41,728 nt of DNA from contig JALSOQ010000014.1 of the NCBI GenBank assembly GCA_026986375.1, forward strand, positions 1 through 41,728. The letters run 5' to 3'. This DNA is from Archaeoglobaceae archaeon. GTDB taxonomy: Archaea; Halobacteriota; Archaeoglobi; Archaeoglobales; Archaeoglobaceae. Under the pieces are notes generated by a model, which worked only from the letters and a program-made list of their open reading frames with translations, was not told where the DNA came from and did no database searches. The translations under genes and the position numbers were made by a program. Of this stretch, positions 33,843-41,728 are shown one piece after another (position 1 is the stretch's first letter; each line of letters starts with the position of its first letter).

Positions 33843-35035
33843 CTCACTACCCTTGCGATCAGCTTGGTTGTAGGCCTCTCTATGTCCCACTCAACTACGT
33901 TCCTCAACCCCTTCAAAGCTGATTTCCTCATGATCTCGAACAACTTCAATGCGAATTCGTCTCCTTCCATCTTGCCCCTCAACGCTATAATCTGGATGGG
34001 AATACCGAGCTTAATGATTTCGGAGGAAAACCTCTTGGGATTCGAGTATTCTGGACGGGTTATCAGTATCACGAGCGGTTTGTATATCGCCAAAAGCTTT
34101 TTACACTTCTCAAAAGCCTCCTCCAGTGTTTCATTCCCTATTTCCAATCTCATCAACTCTTCCCCGATCCTCCTGAACTGCCTCTTGCCCACATCTGGAT
34201 GCAGGCAGATCCCATGTCCCAAAACGTATAGCCCGACCTTGTGTCCCCTCGATATGAAGTAATAAGCCAGAGCGTTCGCTATTTCTATTCCACACTCTAG
34301 GTAATTTCTTACACTCCTCCCGAAAGCCATGTAAGAGTTTGCGTCCAAAAAAATCCACACAGCCTTCTTTCCTTCCACCTCATACTGGTTTACCATCAGC
34401 TTTCCTCTCCTCGCGGTGGCTTTCCAGTTGACGAACTTCATAGGATCTCCGGGGACGTAGTCCCTTATCTCCCTGAAATCAGTTCCGGGAACACCTATTT
34501 TTGCCACATCAACATCCGGCATCGGCGATTTTGCCACTCCCCTCAACGTTTCGACCTTCTTAATCTTCCTCAACTTCTGCCTCACATCCAATGTCAGGTC
34601 GACCTCCATCTTTCTAACGAACCTCCAAGCCAAAAACGGATGCTCTATCTCAAGCACAACGTCTTTTAACTTGTATCTACCTCTCCTCAATGCTCTCGCC
34701 CTGTAGCTTATTACCAACTCGCTTTTTCCCAAAACGAACGATGCTGCGACGTTTTTACCCTCCACCATGAAGTGCTCCGGAATTCTGTGCATTGCCTTTA
34801 CTATCCCGAAACCGGAAGCATCCATGACGATTTTAACTTCGAAAACGTCCCCAACGAACTCTCCCCCCGAAATTCTCGCATCTCTCAACTTTACGGAAAC
34901 GTGATAGGGAACGGCTAAGAAGAGAAGGGGGGCTATTGATACGGCGATTATTTCGTAAGAGGTCGTGATAATTCCCCAGCCTATTAGAAGGGCCGTGATG
35001 CTGATGAGTGTGTATGATACCTCACGAACTTTCAT
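33839..35035 (-). CDS. DUF58 domain protein
   Basis: A 398-residue protein. Two membrane helices at the N-terminus (about 9-45) are followed by a beta-rich region and the DUF58 signature GTDFREIRDYVPGDPMKFVNWKATARRGKL at about 189-220. After that comes a von Willebrand-like fold with FLDANSYMAFG (an MIDAS-like DxNxx variant of the usual DxSxS). DUF58 proteins generally pair with a MoxR AAA+ ATPase and may act in complex assembly. No MoxR gene is present on either side here. The start is ATG at 35035. Confidence 0.92.
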   Translation of the reverse strand: MKVREVSYTLISITALLIGWGIITTSYEIIAVSIAPLLFLAVPYHVSVKLRDARISGGEFVGDVFEVKIVMDASGFGIVKAMHRIPEHFMVEGKNVAASFVLGKSELVISYRARALRRGRYKLKDVVLEIEHPFLAWRFVRKMEVDLTLDVRQKLRKIKKVETLRGVAKSPMPDVDVAKIGVPGTDFREIRDYVPGDPMKFVNWKATARRGKLMVNQYEVEGKKAVWIFLDANSYMAFGRSVRNYLECGIEIANALAYYFISRGHKVGLYVLGHGICLHPDVGKRQFRRIGEELMRLEIGNETLEEAFEKCKKLLAIYKPLVILITRPEYSNPKRFSSEIIKLGIPIQIIALRGKMEGDEFALKLFEIMRKSALKGLRNVVEWDIERPTTKLIARVVR

Positions 35036-35071
35036 ATCGAGCGAAAGTCGTCGTTAAATAAAATCGTTCCG

Positions 35072-36034
35072 CTAATACTCTCTCGTAACGAGGTAATCCG
35101 CCAATTCCATTAAAAGTCTCCTTGCATCGGAATCGGGCAAAACTTTCAGAAACTCCTTGCCCCGCTCAACAAATTCTCTTGCCTTCTTCGAGGCGTAATC
35201 GATTGCTCCGCAGTCTTTAAGCTTTTTAACAGCCTTCTCTATTTCCTTCTCGCTCGCCTTGCCCCTTCCGAATATGTCTATCTCAACACCCATCTCCATC
35301 GCCTTTATTATTACGAGGGTCTTCTTTCCTTCAACGAGGTCGCTACCCCAGTCCTTTCCTATCATCTTTCCCCCGATAAGATCGAGAACGTCGTCGTGTA
35401 TCTGAAATCCTATCCCACTCAGGAGTCCGAAGTTCCATAGAGCGTCCACGACCTTATCACTTTTGCCGAACAGAACTGCAGGAATCGAGCAGGAGCATGC
35501 TATTAGAACAGCAGTCTTTTTCTTCACCATCTCCAAGTATTCCTCTTCGCTAACGAATTCCCTTCTCTCGAACTCCATGTCGAGAAACTGACCCTCGCAA
35601 ATCCTCACGCATACGTCTGCGAGCATCTCAACAGCTTTAACCAAATTCCTCGCATCCACTTCGCACTTCGTGAGAACTTCGAAAGCTTCTGCAAAAAGCG
35701 TATCTCCTGCGAGTATTGCCGTCGGCTCTCCAAAGAGCTTGTGAACCGTCGGGACTCCCCTTCTCATCTCATCTCTATCCATTATGTCGTCGTGGATTAA
35801 TGTGAAGTTGTGGACGGTTTCTATCGCAACCGCCGCTGGCAGAATTCTCCTCCAATCCTCTCCCAAAGCTTCGGCTGAGATTAAGCATAAAACCGGTCTA
35901 AGCCTCTTTCCTCCCGCTTTTATCAGATGTCTGCACGCCTTGTAAAGGCCTTCCGGTTCTTTAAACGGTAGTAATTCCTCCATCGCCTCGTTGATAATCT
36001 TCGCTCTCCTCGCTACTTCCTCCTTAACGTTCAT
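35072..36034 (-). CDS. idsA: Polyprenyl diphosphate synthase (geranylgeranyl/farnesyl type)
   Basis: A 320-residue trans-isoprenyl diphosphate synthase that builds C15-C20 chains for archaeal membrane lipids by adding IPP to allylic diphosphates. The first aspartate-rich motif DDIMD is at 82-86 and the second, HDDVLDLIGG, lies in the C-terminal half; GGKRLRPVL (41-49) binds IPP. The product length cannot be read with certainty, but a geranylgeranyl diphosphate role is usual. The start is ATG at 36034, overlapping the fni stop as ATGA. Confidence 0.95.
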   Translation of the reverse strand: MNVKEEVARRAKIINEAMEELLPFKEPEGLYKACRHLIKAGGKRLRPVLCLISAEALGEDWRRILPAAVAIETVHNFTLIHDDIMDRDEMRRGVPTVHKLFGEPTAILAGDTLFAEAFEVLTKCEVDARNLVKAVEMLADVCVRICEGQFLDMEFERREFVSEEEYLEMVKKKTAVLIACSCSIPAVLFGKSDKVVDALWNFGLLSGIGFQIHDDVLDLIGGKMIGKDWGSDLVEGKKTLVIIKAMEMGVEIDIFGRGKASEKEIEKAVKKLKDCGAIDYASKKAREFVERGKEFLKVLPDSDARRLLMELADYLVTREY

Positions 36035-37110
36035 CTTCTCACCTCTCTGCTCAGGCAGAATTTCCTAACGTCGTAACCCCTAATTTCGAGCCAGTCTTTT
36101 AGGATCCCGGTAACGAATATCGGAATTTTTCTCAAATCCTCAATTCTCCTGCATCCTGTTAAAAACATCGCGGTCTTCAATCCTCTAACGTAGTATTCCA
36201 CGAGCTCTTTGACCCCCTCCACCCCTCTCTCAACAACCGCTCTCAGGAAGGGCAGGGCGGAACTGCCGATTTCCGCTCCGATAGCTATTGCCTTCGCCAG
36301 ATCGAGACCGCTCCTGATTCCTCCAGTCGCTATGATCGGCATGACGTCGTAGCATTCAGCGACGCAGAAGGCCGTTGGTATTCCCCAGTCCCAGAAGTCT
36401 ATGCCTACATCTCTCGTAACACCCTCTGCTCTGTAAACTTCGACCCCGCTCCAACTCGTTCCGCCCCTGCCTCCTACATCCACCGCATCAACTCCCGCTG
36501 ATTTTAGCATTATTGCTATTTCCCTCGATATTCCCGCACCGGTTTCCTTAACAATCACGGGAACGTTTATCGAAGAGCAGACCTCCTCTATAACTCCGAG
36601 TCCACCCTTAGCGTTCAGATCTCCTTCCGGCTGAATAGCCTCCTGCAGGTAGTTTAGATGTATCGCGACCGCATCCGCATCCACCATCTCCACTGCTCTC
36701 TCTACGAACTCTACTCCGTGCTTTAAAACCTGAGGAAGTCCGACGTTCGCATAAATGAAAGCTTTCGGAGCGAATTCTCTCGCCACCGCAAACGTATCCG
36801 CGACGCTTTCATCCTCTATTCCCGCCCTTTGACTTCCCACCCCCATTCCTATTCCCATCTCCTCAACGGCCATCGCCAGCTTCATGTTTATCTCCTTCGT
36901 CTCCGGATGTCCCCCGGTCATCGACGCTATCAAAATTGGGGCCGAAAGCTTCTTTCCGAAGAACTCCACTTCCGTTCTAACTTCGCTGAAATCTATCTCC
37001 GGTAGTGCTTTGTGAATGAGCATTATATCATCGAATCCCGTGTATTCAGATTCCACCTCCTCCTCGAGGCATATCCTTATGTGGTCGATCTTCCTGTCGG
37101 ATGTTCTCAA
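36031..37110 (-). CDS. fni: Isopentenyl-diphosphate delta-isomerase, type 2 (FMN)
   Basis: A 359-residue FMN enzyme that interconverts IPP and DMAPP. Family motifs: SMTGGHPETKEINMKLA, GMGVGSQRAGIED, IHLNYLQEAIQPEGD, VIVKETGAGIS, VDVGGRGGTSWSGVE and ATGGIRSGLDLAKAIAIGA, the phosphate-binding loop. The start is a TTG at 37110 with a GGGG(TTGAT) site before it; an ATG further in would remove conserved sequence (e.g. the one within DDIMLIHKALPE). It lies 4 bases after ipk and overlaps idsA. Confidence 0.96.
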   Translation of the reverse strand: MRTSDRKIDHIRICLEEEVESEYTGFDDIMLIHKALPEIDFSEVRTEVEFFGKKLSAPILIASMTGGHPETKEINMKLAMAVEEMGIGMGVGSQRAGIEDESVADTFAVAREFAPKAFIYANVGLPQVLKHGVEFVERAVEMVDADAVAIHLNYLQEAIQPEGDLNAKGGLGVIEEVCSSINVPVIVKETGAGISREIAIMLKSAGVDAVDVGGRGGTSWSGVEVYRAEGVTRDVGIDFWDWGIPTAFCVAECYDVMPIIATGGIRSGLDLAKAIAIGAEIGSSALPFLRAVVERGVEGVKELVEYYVRGLKTAMFLTGCRRIEDLRKIPIFVTGILKDWLEIRGYDVRKFCLSREVRR

Positions 37111-37114
37111 GCTA

Positions 37115-37840
37115 TCAACCCCTTACGAGAGTTCCTACCTCTTCACCCTTCAAAAATCTATCCAAATGCCTGGCGTGGAATATACTCGCCCTTACGCCCG
37201 CATCGATTATGGCCTTAACCTTACCCAGCATTCCACCCGTAACGTCCGTCTTTGATCTTACACTTTCTATTTTTTCGATGAAATCTCTCGTAAACTCCTT
37301 CAAAACTTTTCCGTCGACTATAACACCCTCAACATCGGTAGCGAATCCCAGCGCGTCGGGTTTTAAAACCTTTGCGAGCTCCACTGCTATCCTATCTCCG
37401 GAAAGGACTTCGAATTTCCTTTCGGTAACGTTGTAAACCATATCCCCGTGAAGGACGGGAATTAAACCTTCTTCTACGAACTTCTTAATCGTATCAGCAT
37501 CGAAAACGAGTTTGCCGTTCACAACTTTAAACGTGGACATTGGATGGTATGGAACGGGATTCAATCCGAACTTGTGGAGAAACCCGCATACGATAACGTT
37601 CAAGCTGACGCACGATAGATGGGCGACTGTAACACCATTTACGTCCTTCCTCTCCAAGAGCCTGTACTTTATGACGTGCGGATGTCCGAAGGATCCTACT
37701 CCATGCACGAGAATGAGCCCGTCGCTCAGGTTCTCGGCTATAATCTTCGCAATCCTTTCTATTTCGTCCATCCTCGCCTTATTAACCGCCCCGACGCTTT
37801 TATCCGTTATAACTGCTCCCCCAATCTTCAGAATCAACAT
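37115..37840 (-). CDS. ipk: Isopentenyl phosphate kinase
   Basis: A 241-residue member of the amino acid kinase fold that phosphorylates isopentenyl phosphate to IPP, the last step of the archaeal form of the mevalonate pathway. ILKIGGAVITDK at the N-terminus binds phosphates, and LVHGVGSFGHP (44-54) contains the conserved His of this family. LSGDRIAVELAKVLKPDALGFATDVEGV and VTGGMLGKV complete the fold. The gene order ipk-fni-idsA places three consecutive steps of isoprenoid synthesis in one operon. The start is ATG at 37840. Confidence 0.95.
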   Translation of the reverse strand: MLILKIGGAVITDKSVGAVNKARMDEIERIAKIIAENLSDGLILVHGVGSFGHPHVIKYRLLERKDVNGVTVAHLSCVSLNVIVCGFLHKFGLNPVPYHPMSTFKVVNGKLVFDADTIKKFVEEGLIPVLHGDMVYNVTERKFEVLSGDRIAVELAKVLKPDALGFATDVEGVIVDGKVLKEFTRDFIEKIESVRSKTDVTGGMLGKVKAIIDAGVRASIFHARHLDRFLKGEEVGTLVRG

Positions 37841-37856
37841 CGTCGGTGAGTAAAAG

Positions 37857-37867
37857 ATATATAATTA
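37857..37867 (+). promoter_or_regulatory. TATA box for the CobT-like gene
   Basis: ATATATAATTA sits about 26 bases before the ATG at 37887, which favours that codon as a leaderless start over the ATG at 37869. The same AT-rich patch lies 17 bases from the divergent ipk start. Confidence 0.5.
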
Positions 37868-37886
37868 AATGCTTTTCATTTACTCC

Positions 37887-38912
37887 ATGTTATGGAAGAT
37901 TTTGAAGGGTGACGGAGAGAAGTTTATCGAACTGCTTAGAAGAAATGTATTCTTCTTATTCGCGATAGGAAACACTAAGACTGCTGAAATACCGGGAATA
38001 ACGGTTGCCGGGGCGAATCCGGATTTGATTAAGTTCACGCCTCCGGCGGATGTAGAGCTTTTGCATTACGGAGAGTGCAAGGTCATACCCTTCCCCCCCG
38101 CCACCCCTGATGGTAAACCCACTCCGGCGATAATCACATACACAGCATTAAGGCTCACGAACGTTCCATTCTTGGCCGTGGATTGCGGATTGATGATAAA
38201 ACCCAGAGCTCCTTACATATGCATAAACGCTCCCGTGGGTGAGAACATAGCTGAGAAAGATGCGATGAACTTGAATGCTGTAAAGGATGCTTTTAACAAC
38301 GCTTTCGAGTTGGGAAGGAGACTTTCTAAGGCCGTCGACTTGATAATCGTAGGTGAAAGCATCCCTGCCGGAACTACGACTGCTCTGGCAGTATTAAGAG
38401 CTTTAGGAATAAATACCATGGTCTCATCTAGTATGCCATCCAATCCGGTGGAACTGAAGGAAAGAGTGGTAACCAAGGCTTTGGAAAGGGTTAAAGGAGA
38501 GGAGGACCCTTTGGAATTAATCTCAAAAGTTGGGGATCCGGTTATGGTGGGGGTTTGTGGAATCGCTTTGGGATCCGAAAAGCCCGTTCTGTTGGCGGGA
38601 GGAACGCAGATGGTGGCCATTGCGAGTCTGATAGAAAGGATGGGTGAGGCAGATATTGCGATAGCGACCACGGTTTACGTTGCGAACGACAGCGACGCTT
38701 TGAACCACGCTCCCTGCCCGGTAATAGTCGTTGATCCGGGATTGGCTGATTCGAGGAAGGCGGGGTTGAGAGCTTACGCCGAAGGGTTCGTTAAGGAGGG
38801 AGTGGGAGCGGGAGGAGCAACGCTTTTGGCTTACGCGAGGGGATTCGGAAAGGATGAATTTCTGAAAGAAATTGAACACAGCTACGAAACGGTTATTGAA
38901 AGCAGGCTCTGA
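37887..38912 (+). CDS. cobT: CobT-like nicotinate-nucleotide--dimethylbenzimidazole phosphoribosyltransferase homologue (UPF0284)
   Basis: About 341 residues from ATG 37887 (ATG 37869 gives 347). The archaeal CobT branch prepares the lower-ligand nucleotide for cobalamin. Characteristic stretches are IPGITVAGANPDLIKFTPPADVE, IVGESIPAGTTTALAVLRALG, CGIALGSEKPVLLAGGTQMVAI and GVGAGGATLLA at the end. The match is to the archaeal family whose exact substrate base is not firmly established. cobS, the next step, is at 11878. The 3' end overlaps a convergent glycosyltransferase gene by 31 bases. Confidence 0.88.
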   Translation: MLWKILKGDGEKFIELLRRNVFFLFAIGNTKTAEIPGITVAGANPDLIKFTPPADVELLHYGECKVIPFPPATPDGKPTPAIITYTALRLTNVPFLAVDCGLMIKPRAPYICINAPVGENIAEKDAMNLNAVKDAFNNAFELGRRLSKAVDLIIVGESIPAGTTTALAVLRALGINTMVSSSMPSNPVELKERVVTKALERVKGEEDPLELISKVGDPVMVGVCGIALGSEKPVLLAGGTQMVAIASLIERMGEADIAIATTVYVANDSDALNHAPCPVIVVDPGLADSRKAGLRAYAEGFVKEGVGAGGATLLAYARGFGKDEFLKEIEHSYETVIESRL

Positions 38913-39955
38913 GTCTTTTCGAATAGATCTATGAACTTTTTAGCTATTTTGTCTCTTTTGTTTTCCTCCACAAACCTTTCGGCCGCTTTGAGAATCCTCT
39001 TCCTGAAATCCTCGTCCTCTACGATTCTCAAAAGCTTCGCCTTTAAGTCATCTACATCGTCATAGATCACGGCCGGCTTGACTCCGTCGTATTCGGGGAG
39101 GGTTTCGAAGTGCCTTGTGTTCGGAGCTACCGTGGGAATCAGAGCACCCAAGCACTGGCAAAGAGTTGAAGAGACTACTACATTGTTCGTCTTACCCTTG
39201 GGAATTAGATGGATGTCGGATCTGTGTAGGCATTCATATAGCTCATCTTCGCTCAGCCTCCTTCTTTCGAGCTTTATCCAGCGCTTGTTGAAGGGGAAGT
39301 ATCCGTCGGATCGGACTATCCAGTATGTTAGGTCGTATTTCTTGGATAGATAATCCAAAGCTCTTATGTAATCCAAATACTCTCCCGCCGGCTGTCTTCC
39401 AAAGCTGAAGAAGATTAGTCCGTCTTCCGCAAACTTTCTGTTGCTCCTCCTCACCGGATTGCACGGGTATGGGATCACCCATGCGATGTCGCGGTATTCT
39501 TGTAGCATTTCGTTTACGAACCTCTCGTCGAAGACCACTATAACATCGAAGATTCTCATATCGGAGTACTTGATGTCCTCTCTCCTTCCTTCATGTATCA
39601 CCGCAAAAACTTTCGTTCCCCTGCTTCTAAGCTCCTTAACGAGCCTTTCCACATCCCCGTAGGGCAGACTCGCGTAGGACTCCACTATGAACAGATCAAA
39701 CTTCTCTTCGAGAATCTTCTCAAATTCTAACCTTCCTCCTTCCCCTTTCGGATCGACCTCGTCATAGCACCTTACTACGAAGTCCTCATCTTCTCCGATT
39801 ATTCTGTGGTGCCACCACCTGTTAGCGGATTCTATGTGGGGAGCGAAGACTCTAACGTAATGACCCATTTTGATGAACTCTTGGGCAATCATTTGAGCAT
39901 GCAGTGAGATACCGCAAGTGGCGTTCCACCTCGACAGAATACCTATACTATACAT
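38882..39955 (-). CDS. GT-B glycosyltransferase-like protein
   Basis: A 357-residue protein with a GT-B layout. The N-terminus YSIGILSRWNATCGISLHAQMIAQEF is like family 1/4 enzymes, and the C-terminal part has LIFFSFGRQPAGEYLDYIRAL, DIHLIPKGKTNNVVVSSTLCQCLGALIPTVAPNTRHFETL and a terminal helix. The typical acidic ExxxxxxxE loop of GT4 is replaced by a Lys/Cys-rich sequence, so donor use may differ or activity may be altered. It probably modifies surface glycans. The start is ATG at 39955. Confidence 0.78.
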   Translation of the reverse strand: MYSIGILSRWNATCGISLHAQMIAQEFIKMGHYVRVFAPHIESANRWWHHRIIGEDEDFVVRCYDEVDPKGEGGRLEFEKILEEKFDLFIVESYASLPYGDVERLVKELRSRGTKVFAVIHEGRREDIKYSDMRIFDVIVVFDERFVNEMLQEYRDIAWVIPYPCNPVRRSNRKFAEDGLIFFSFGRQPAGEYLDYIRALDYLSKKYDLTYWIVRSDGYFPFNKRWIKLERRRLSEDELYECLHRSDIHLIPKGKTNNVVVSSTLCQCLGALIPTVAPNTRHFETLPEYDGVKPAVIYDDVDDLKAKLLRIVEDEDFRKRILKAAERFVEENKRDKIAKKFIDLFEKTQSLLSITVS

Positions 39956-40028
39956 ATTGTAATGATGATATGAAACGCAATTAAACTTAACCGTATAACT
40001 TTTGCACGAAACGGATGTTTTTCACGCG

Positions 40029-40913
40029 ATGAGAGTTCAGATAATGGGTGCTGGAGCTCTGGGCTGTCTGTTCGGTTACCTCATTCAGAGGGCCGGATAC
40101 GACGTAATTTTCGTCGCGAGAGGAAAGCAGTTGGAAGCTTTGAAGAAGGGGTTGAGAATATCCGGATTGGTGGAGGACTTCGTGGAGGTAAACGCGAAAG
40201 AAAATCCGGTAAACGCAGACGTGACCTTCGTTACGGTTAAGGCATACGACACCGAAAACGTTGCGAGGATTTTGGCCGAAGTGAACTGCGGGGTAGTGTG
40301 TAGCTTGCAGAACGGGATAGGAAACGAGGAAATCCTTATGAGGTATCTGGACAGGGTTTTGGGTGGAGTTACGACATACGCTTCTAACCTCGTTGATTAC
40401 GGGCACGTGGAGTTCGCAGGAATGGGGGAGACTTTTGTAGGAGATTTAAGCGGGGAGATTACGGATGACGTCCTTAAAGTCGTGGAAGTTCTCAGGAATT
40501 CGGGAATAAACGCGGAAGCAGTCAGAGATATAAGAAGGAGGATATGGCTCAAAGCGGTAATCAATTCCGCCATAAATCCTATTACCGCCGTCTGCAGGTG
40601 CAGAAACGGTGCTGTGGCTGAGGTTAGGGAGCTTTGGAAGGTGGCGGAGAGGATAGCATTGGAGGGAGAGGAGGTCATGAAAGCTTTGGGATTCGAAGTT
40701 GAAGATGTTCCTGAGATTGTTAGGGAGGTTGCGATGAAGACAAGGAACAACAGATCCTCGATGTTGCAGGATATCGAGAGGGGAAGGAGGACGGAGATAG
40801 ATTTTATAAACGGTGCGATAGTAAGGACTGCAAAGGAACTCGGCATGGATACGCCCTTCAACGAACTGATGTGGTTGCTCGTTAAGGGGGTAGAAAGGCT
40901 TGGGCTGGATTGA
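40029..40913 (+). CDS. panE: 2-dehydropantoate 2-reductase (ketopantoate reductase)
   Basis: A 294-residue NADPH-dependent reductase that makes pantoate for coenzyme A. The Rossmann motif MGAGALGCLFGYLI is right at the N-terminus, then FVTVKAYDT and SLQNGIGNEE for the central part, and IWLKAVINSAINPITAV and SSMLQDIERGRRTEIDFINGAIV for the C-terminal substrate-binding domain. These are the standard PanE blocks. The start is ATG at 40029; nine more codons upstream are open from a TTG but carry no conserved sequence. It overlaps the next gene by 14 bases. Confidence 0.94.
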   Translation: MRVQIMGAGALGCLFGYLIQRAGYDVIFVARGKQLEALKKGLRISGLVEDFVEVNAKENPVNADVTFVTVKAYDTENVARILAEVNCGVVCSLQNGIGNEEILMRYLDRVLGGVTTYASNLVDYGHVEFAGMGETFVGDLSGEITDDVLKVVEVLRNSGINAEAVRDIRRRIWLKAVINSAINPITAVCRCRNGAVAEVRELWKVAERIALEGEEVMKALGFEVEDVPEIVREVAMKTRNNRSSMLQDIERGRRTEIDFINGAIVRTAKELGMDTPFNELMWLLVKGVERLGLD

Positions 40914-41346
40914 CGTTTTGCTCGTCTCTGCAATGCCATTCTCCGAACTCAGAGGAGGAATACCTCTGGCCATCTATTACGGCCTCGACCCGTTGAAAGC
41001 TTACCTGCTCGCGGTAGCGGGTAACTTCCTTCCCGTTCCCTTCTTGCTCTTAACCTTAGGCCTCATCGAAAGGCTCGCTCTGAAAACACCTTTCGCCGAA
41101 CTTTACATGAGGATCGTGGAGAGGATAGAGAGGAAGAAGGGGATTGTAGAGAAATACGGATATCCCGGATTGATAGCGTTCGTTGCGATTCCTCTGCCGT
41201 TCACCGGTGCGTGGAGCGGAACACTCTTGGCATTCATACTCAGGCTAAACAGGGCGAAAGCTTTGGTGTGCATACTTTTGGGAATAATCGTCGCCGGTTT
41301 TGTCGTTCTCTCTGCAAGCTTGGGCGTTCTGAGGGTTCTGTCATGA
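40900..41346 (+). CDS. Small multidrug export family membrane protein (COG2426)
   Basis: A 148-residue protein with about four hydrophobic spans and the family signature MPFSELRGGIPLAIYYGL near the N-terminus, then GNFLPVPFLLL and a C-terminal PLPFTGAWSGTLLAF. The family name reflects early annotation only; the transported substrate is not established. The start shown is TTG at 40900, with AAGGGGG upstream; the next ATG (40936) would remove the first helix start. It overlaps both neighbours, panE by 14 bases and the radical SAM gene as ATGA. Confidence 0.85.
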   Translation: MGWIDVLLVSAMPFSELRGGIPLAIYYGLDPLKAYLLAVAGNFLPVPFLLLTLGLIERLALKTPFAELYMRIVERIERKKGIVEKYGYPGLIAFVAIPLPFTGAWSGTLLAFILRLNRAKALVCILLGIIVAGFVVLSASLGVLRVLS

Positions 41347-41728
41347 AAGAGGCGAAGCTATACGGAAAGGTTAGGGACAAGATCGTCTGCCAGCTATGCT
41401 GGAGGTTCTGCAAGATAGGGGAGGGGGAAAGGGGGTTCTGCAGGACGAGATTAGTTAGGGAAGGTAAGCTCTACACTCTGACATACGGAAATCTTAGCGC
41501 TATTGAAAGCAGGCCGATGGAGATAAAACCCTTCTTCCACTTCAAGCCGGGTAAAACCACCCTTACCTTTTCAACATACTCATGCAACTTGGAGTGTCCT
41601 TGGTGTCAGAACTGGCATATTTCGAAGGTGGATCCTCCTTTAGTTTATAGAGAGATTCCTCCAGAAGAACTCGTAAGGAAGGCGGAGATTTTCATGGACA
41701 TAGGACTCTGCGCGAGCTTCAACGAACC
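41343..41728 (+). CDS. AmmeMemoRadiSam-type radical SAM protein, second copy (partial, 3' cut by window)
   Basis: ATG 41343 overlaps the preceding stop as ATGA; 128 codons are visible before the window ends. The visible part has CQLCWRFCKIGEGERGFCRTR, then KPFFHFKPGKTTLTFS and the SAM-cluster motif CNLECPWC (Cys81, 85, 88). It is colinear with the complete gene at 9094-10095 (CKTCMHRC, GICRVR, KPFHNFKPGSSVLSFG, CNFRCKHC) and so is a paralogue of that enzyme. The N-terminus here is slightly shorter and the region between Cys motifs differs, so the substrates may not be the same. The remainder, including any C-terminal zinc motif, is not visible. Confidence 0.9.
   Translation, partial: MKEAKLYGKVRDKIVCQLCWRFCKIGEGERGFCRTRLVREGKLYTLTYGNLSAIESRPMEIKPFFHFKPGKTTLTFSTYSCNLECPWCQNWHISKVDPPLVYREIPPEELVRKAEIFMDIGLCASFNE

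Overview
The window reads as a gene-dense piece of a euryarchaeal chromosome, most probably from a member of the Archaeoglobi (Archaeoglobus, Ferroglobus or Geoglobus type). The reasons are: both a family B polymerase and the PolD large subunit, each ending in a PCNA-binding motif; an SMC/ScpA/ScpB condensin operon; an archaeal isoprenoid block (isopentenyl phosphate kinase, type 2 IPP isomerase, prenyl synthase); a macro-domain protein very close to the Archaeoglobus Af1521 family; a pyruvate-kinase-C-terminal-like protein of the AF0103 type; paired DUF1102 proteins; and a tungsten-type aldehyde oxidoreductase. Genes often overlap as ATGA, carry GGAGGTG-type ribosome sites or look leaderless, and many convergent pairs overlap at their 3' ends. 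The genus is inference, since no rRNA gene is present.

Layout. 1-9 kb: a partial gene end, then on the minus strand polB (with an intein), a small coiled-coil gene, smc, scpA and scpB, i.e. replication and chromosome compaction. 9-13.8 kb: an AmmeMemoRadiSam-type radical SAM enzyme, divergent from a plus-strand run (TIM-barrel isomerase-like protein, nadM, ogt, cobS), then minus-strand genes for the PK-like protein and two tandem DUF131 membrane proteins. 13.8-17.7 kb: a wHTH regulator followed by a five-gene secretion/surface cluster: two DUF1102 proteins, a SipW-like signal peptidase with a large C-terminal extension, a third small exported protein and a DUF5305 membrane protein. I read this as a TasA/archaeal-bundling-pilus-like fibre system. 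17.65-17.90 kb: RNase P RNA on the minus strand. 18-23.8 kb: glycosyltransferase, MFS transporter, small lipoprotein-like protein, YdjM-type membrane hydrolase, M42 aminopeptidase, and a minus-strand trio of membrane protein, 56-residue peptide and radical SAM/SPASM enzyme that could be a peptide-modification system. 23.9-29 kb: PolD large subunit with a second intein. 29-31 kb: macro domain plus metallo-beta-lactamase pair, and a wHTH/membrane-protein pair behind a palindrome. 31-35 kb: aldehyde ferredoxin oxidoreductase with a four-cluster ferredoxin, then a DUF58/membrane-protein pair. 35-37.9 kb: ipk, fni, idsA in one operon. 37.9-41.7 kb: CobT-like protein, glycosyltransferase, ketopantoate reductase, small multidrug-export-family protein, and the start of a second AmmeMemoRadiSam-type radical SAM protein cut by the window end.

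Functional links: both replicative polymerases are interrupted by inteins exactly at their catalytic motifs, so each depends on protein splicing. cobS and the cobT homologue both serve the corrinoid lower ligand but lie 26 kb apart. No tRNA, rRNA, insertion sequence or CRISPR array was seen. Once the RNase P RNA is counted, no gene-free stretch exceeds about 150 bases.
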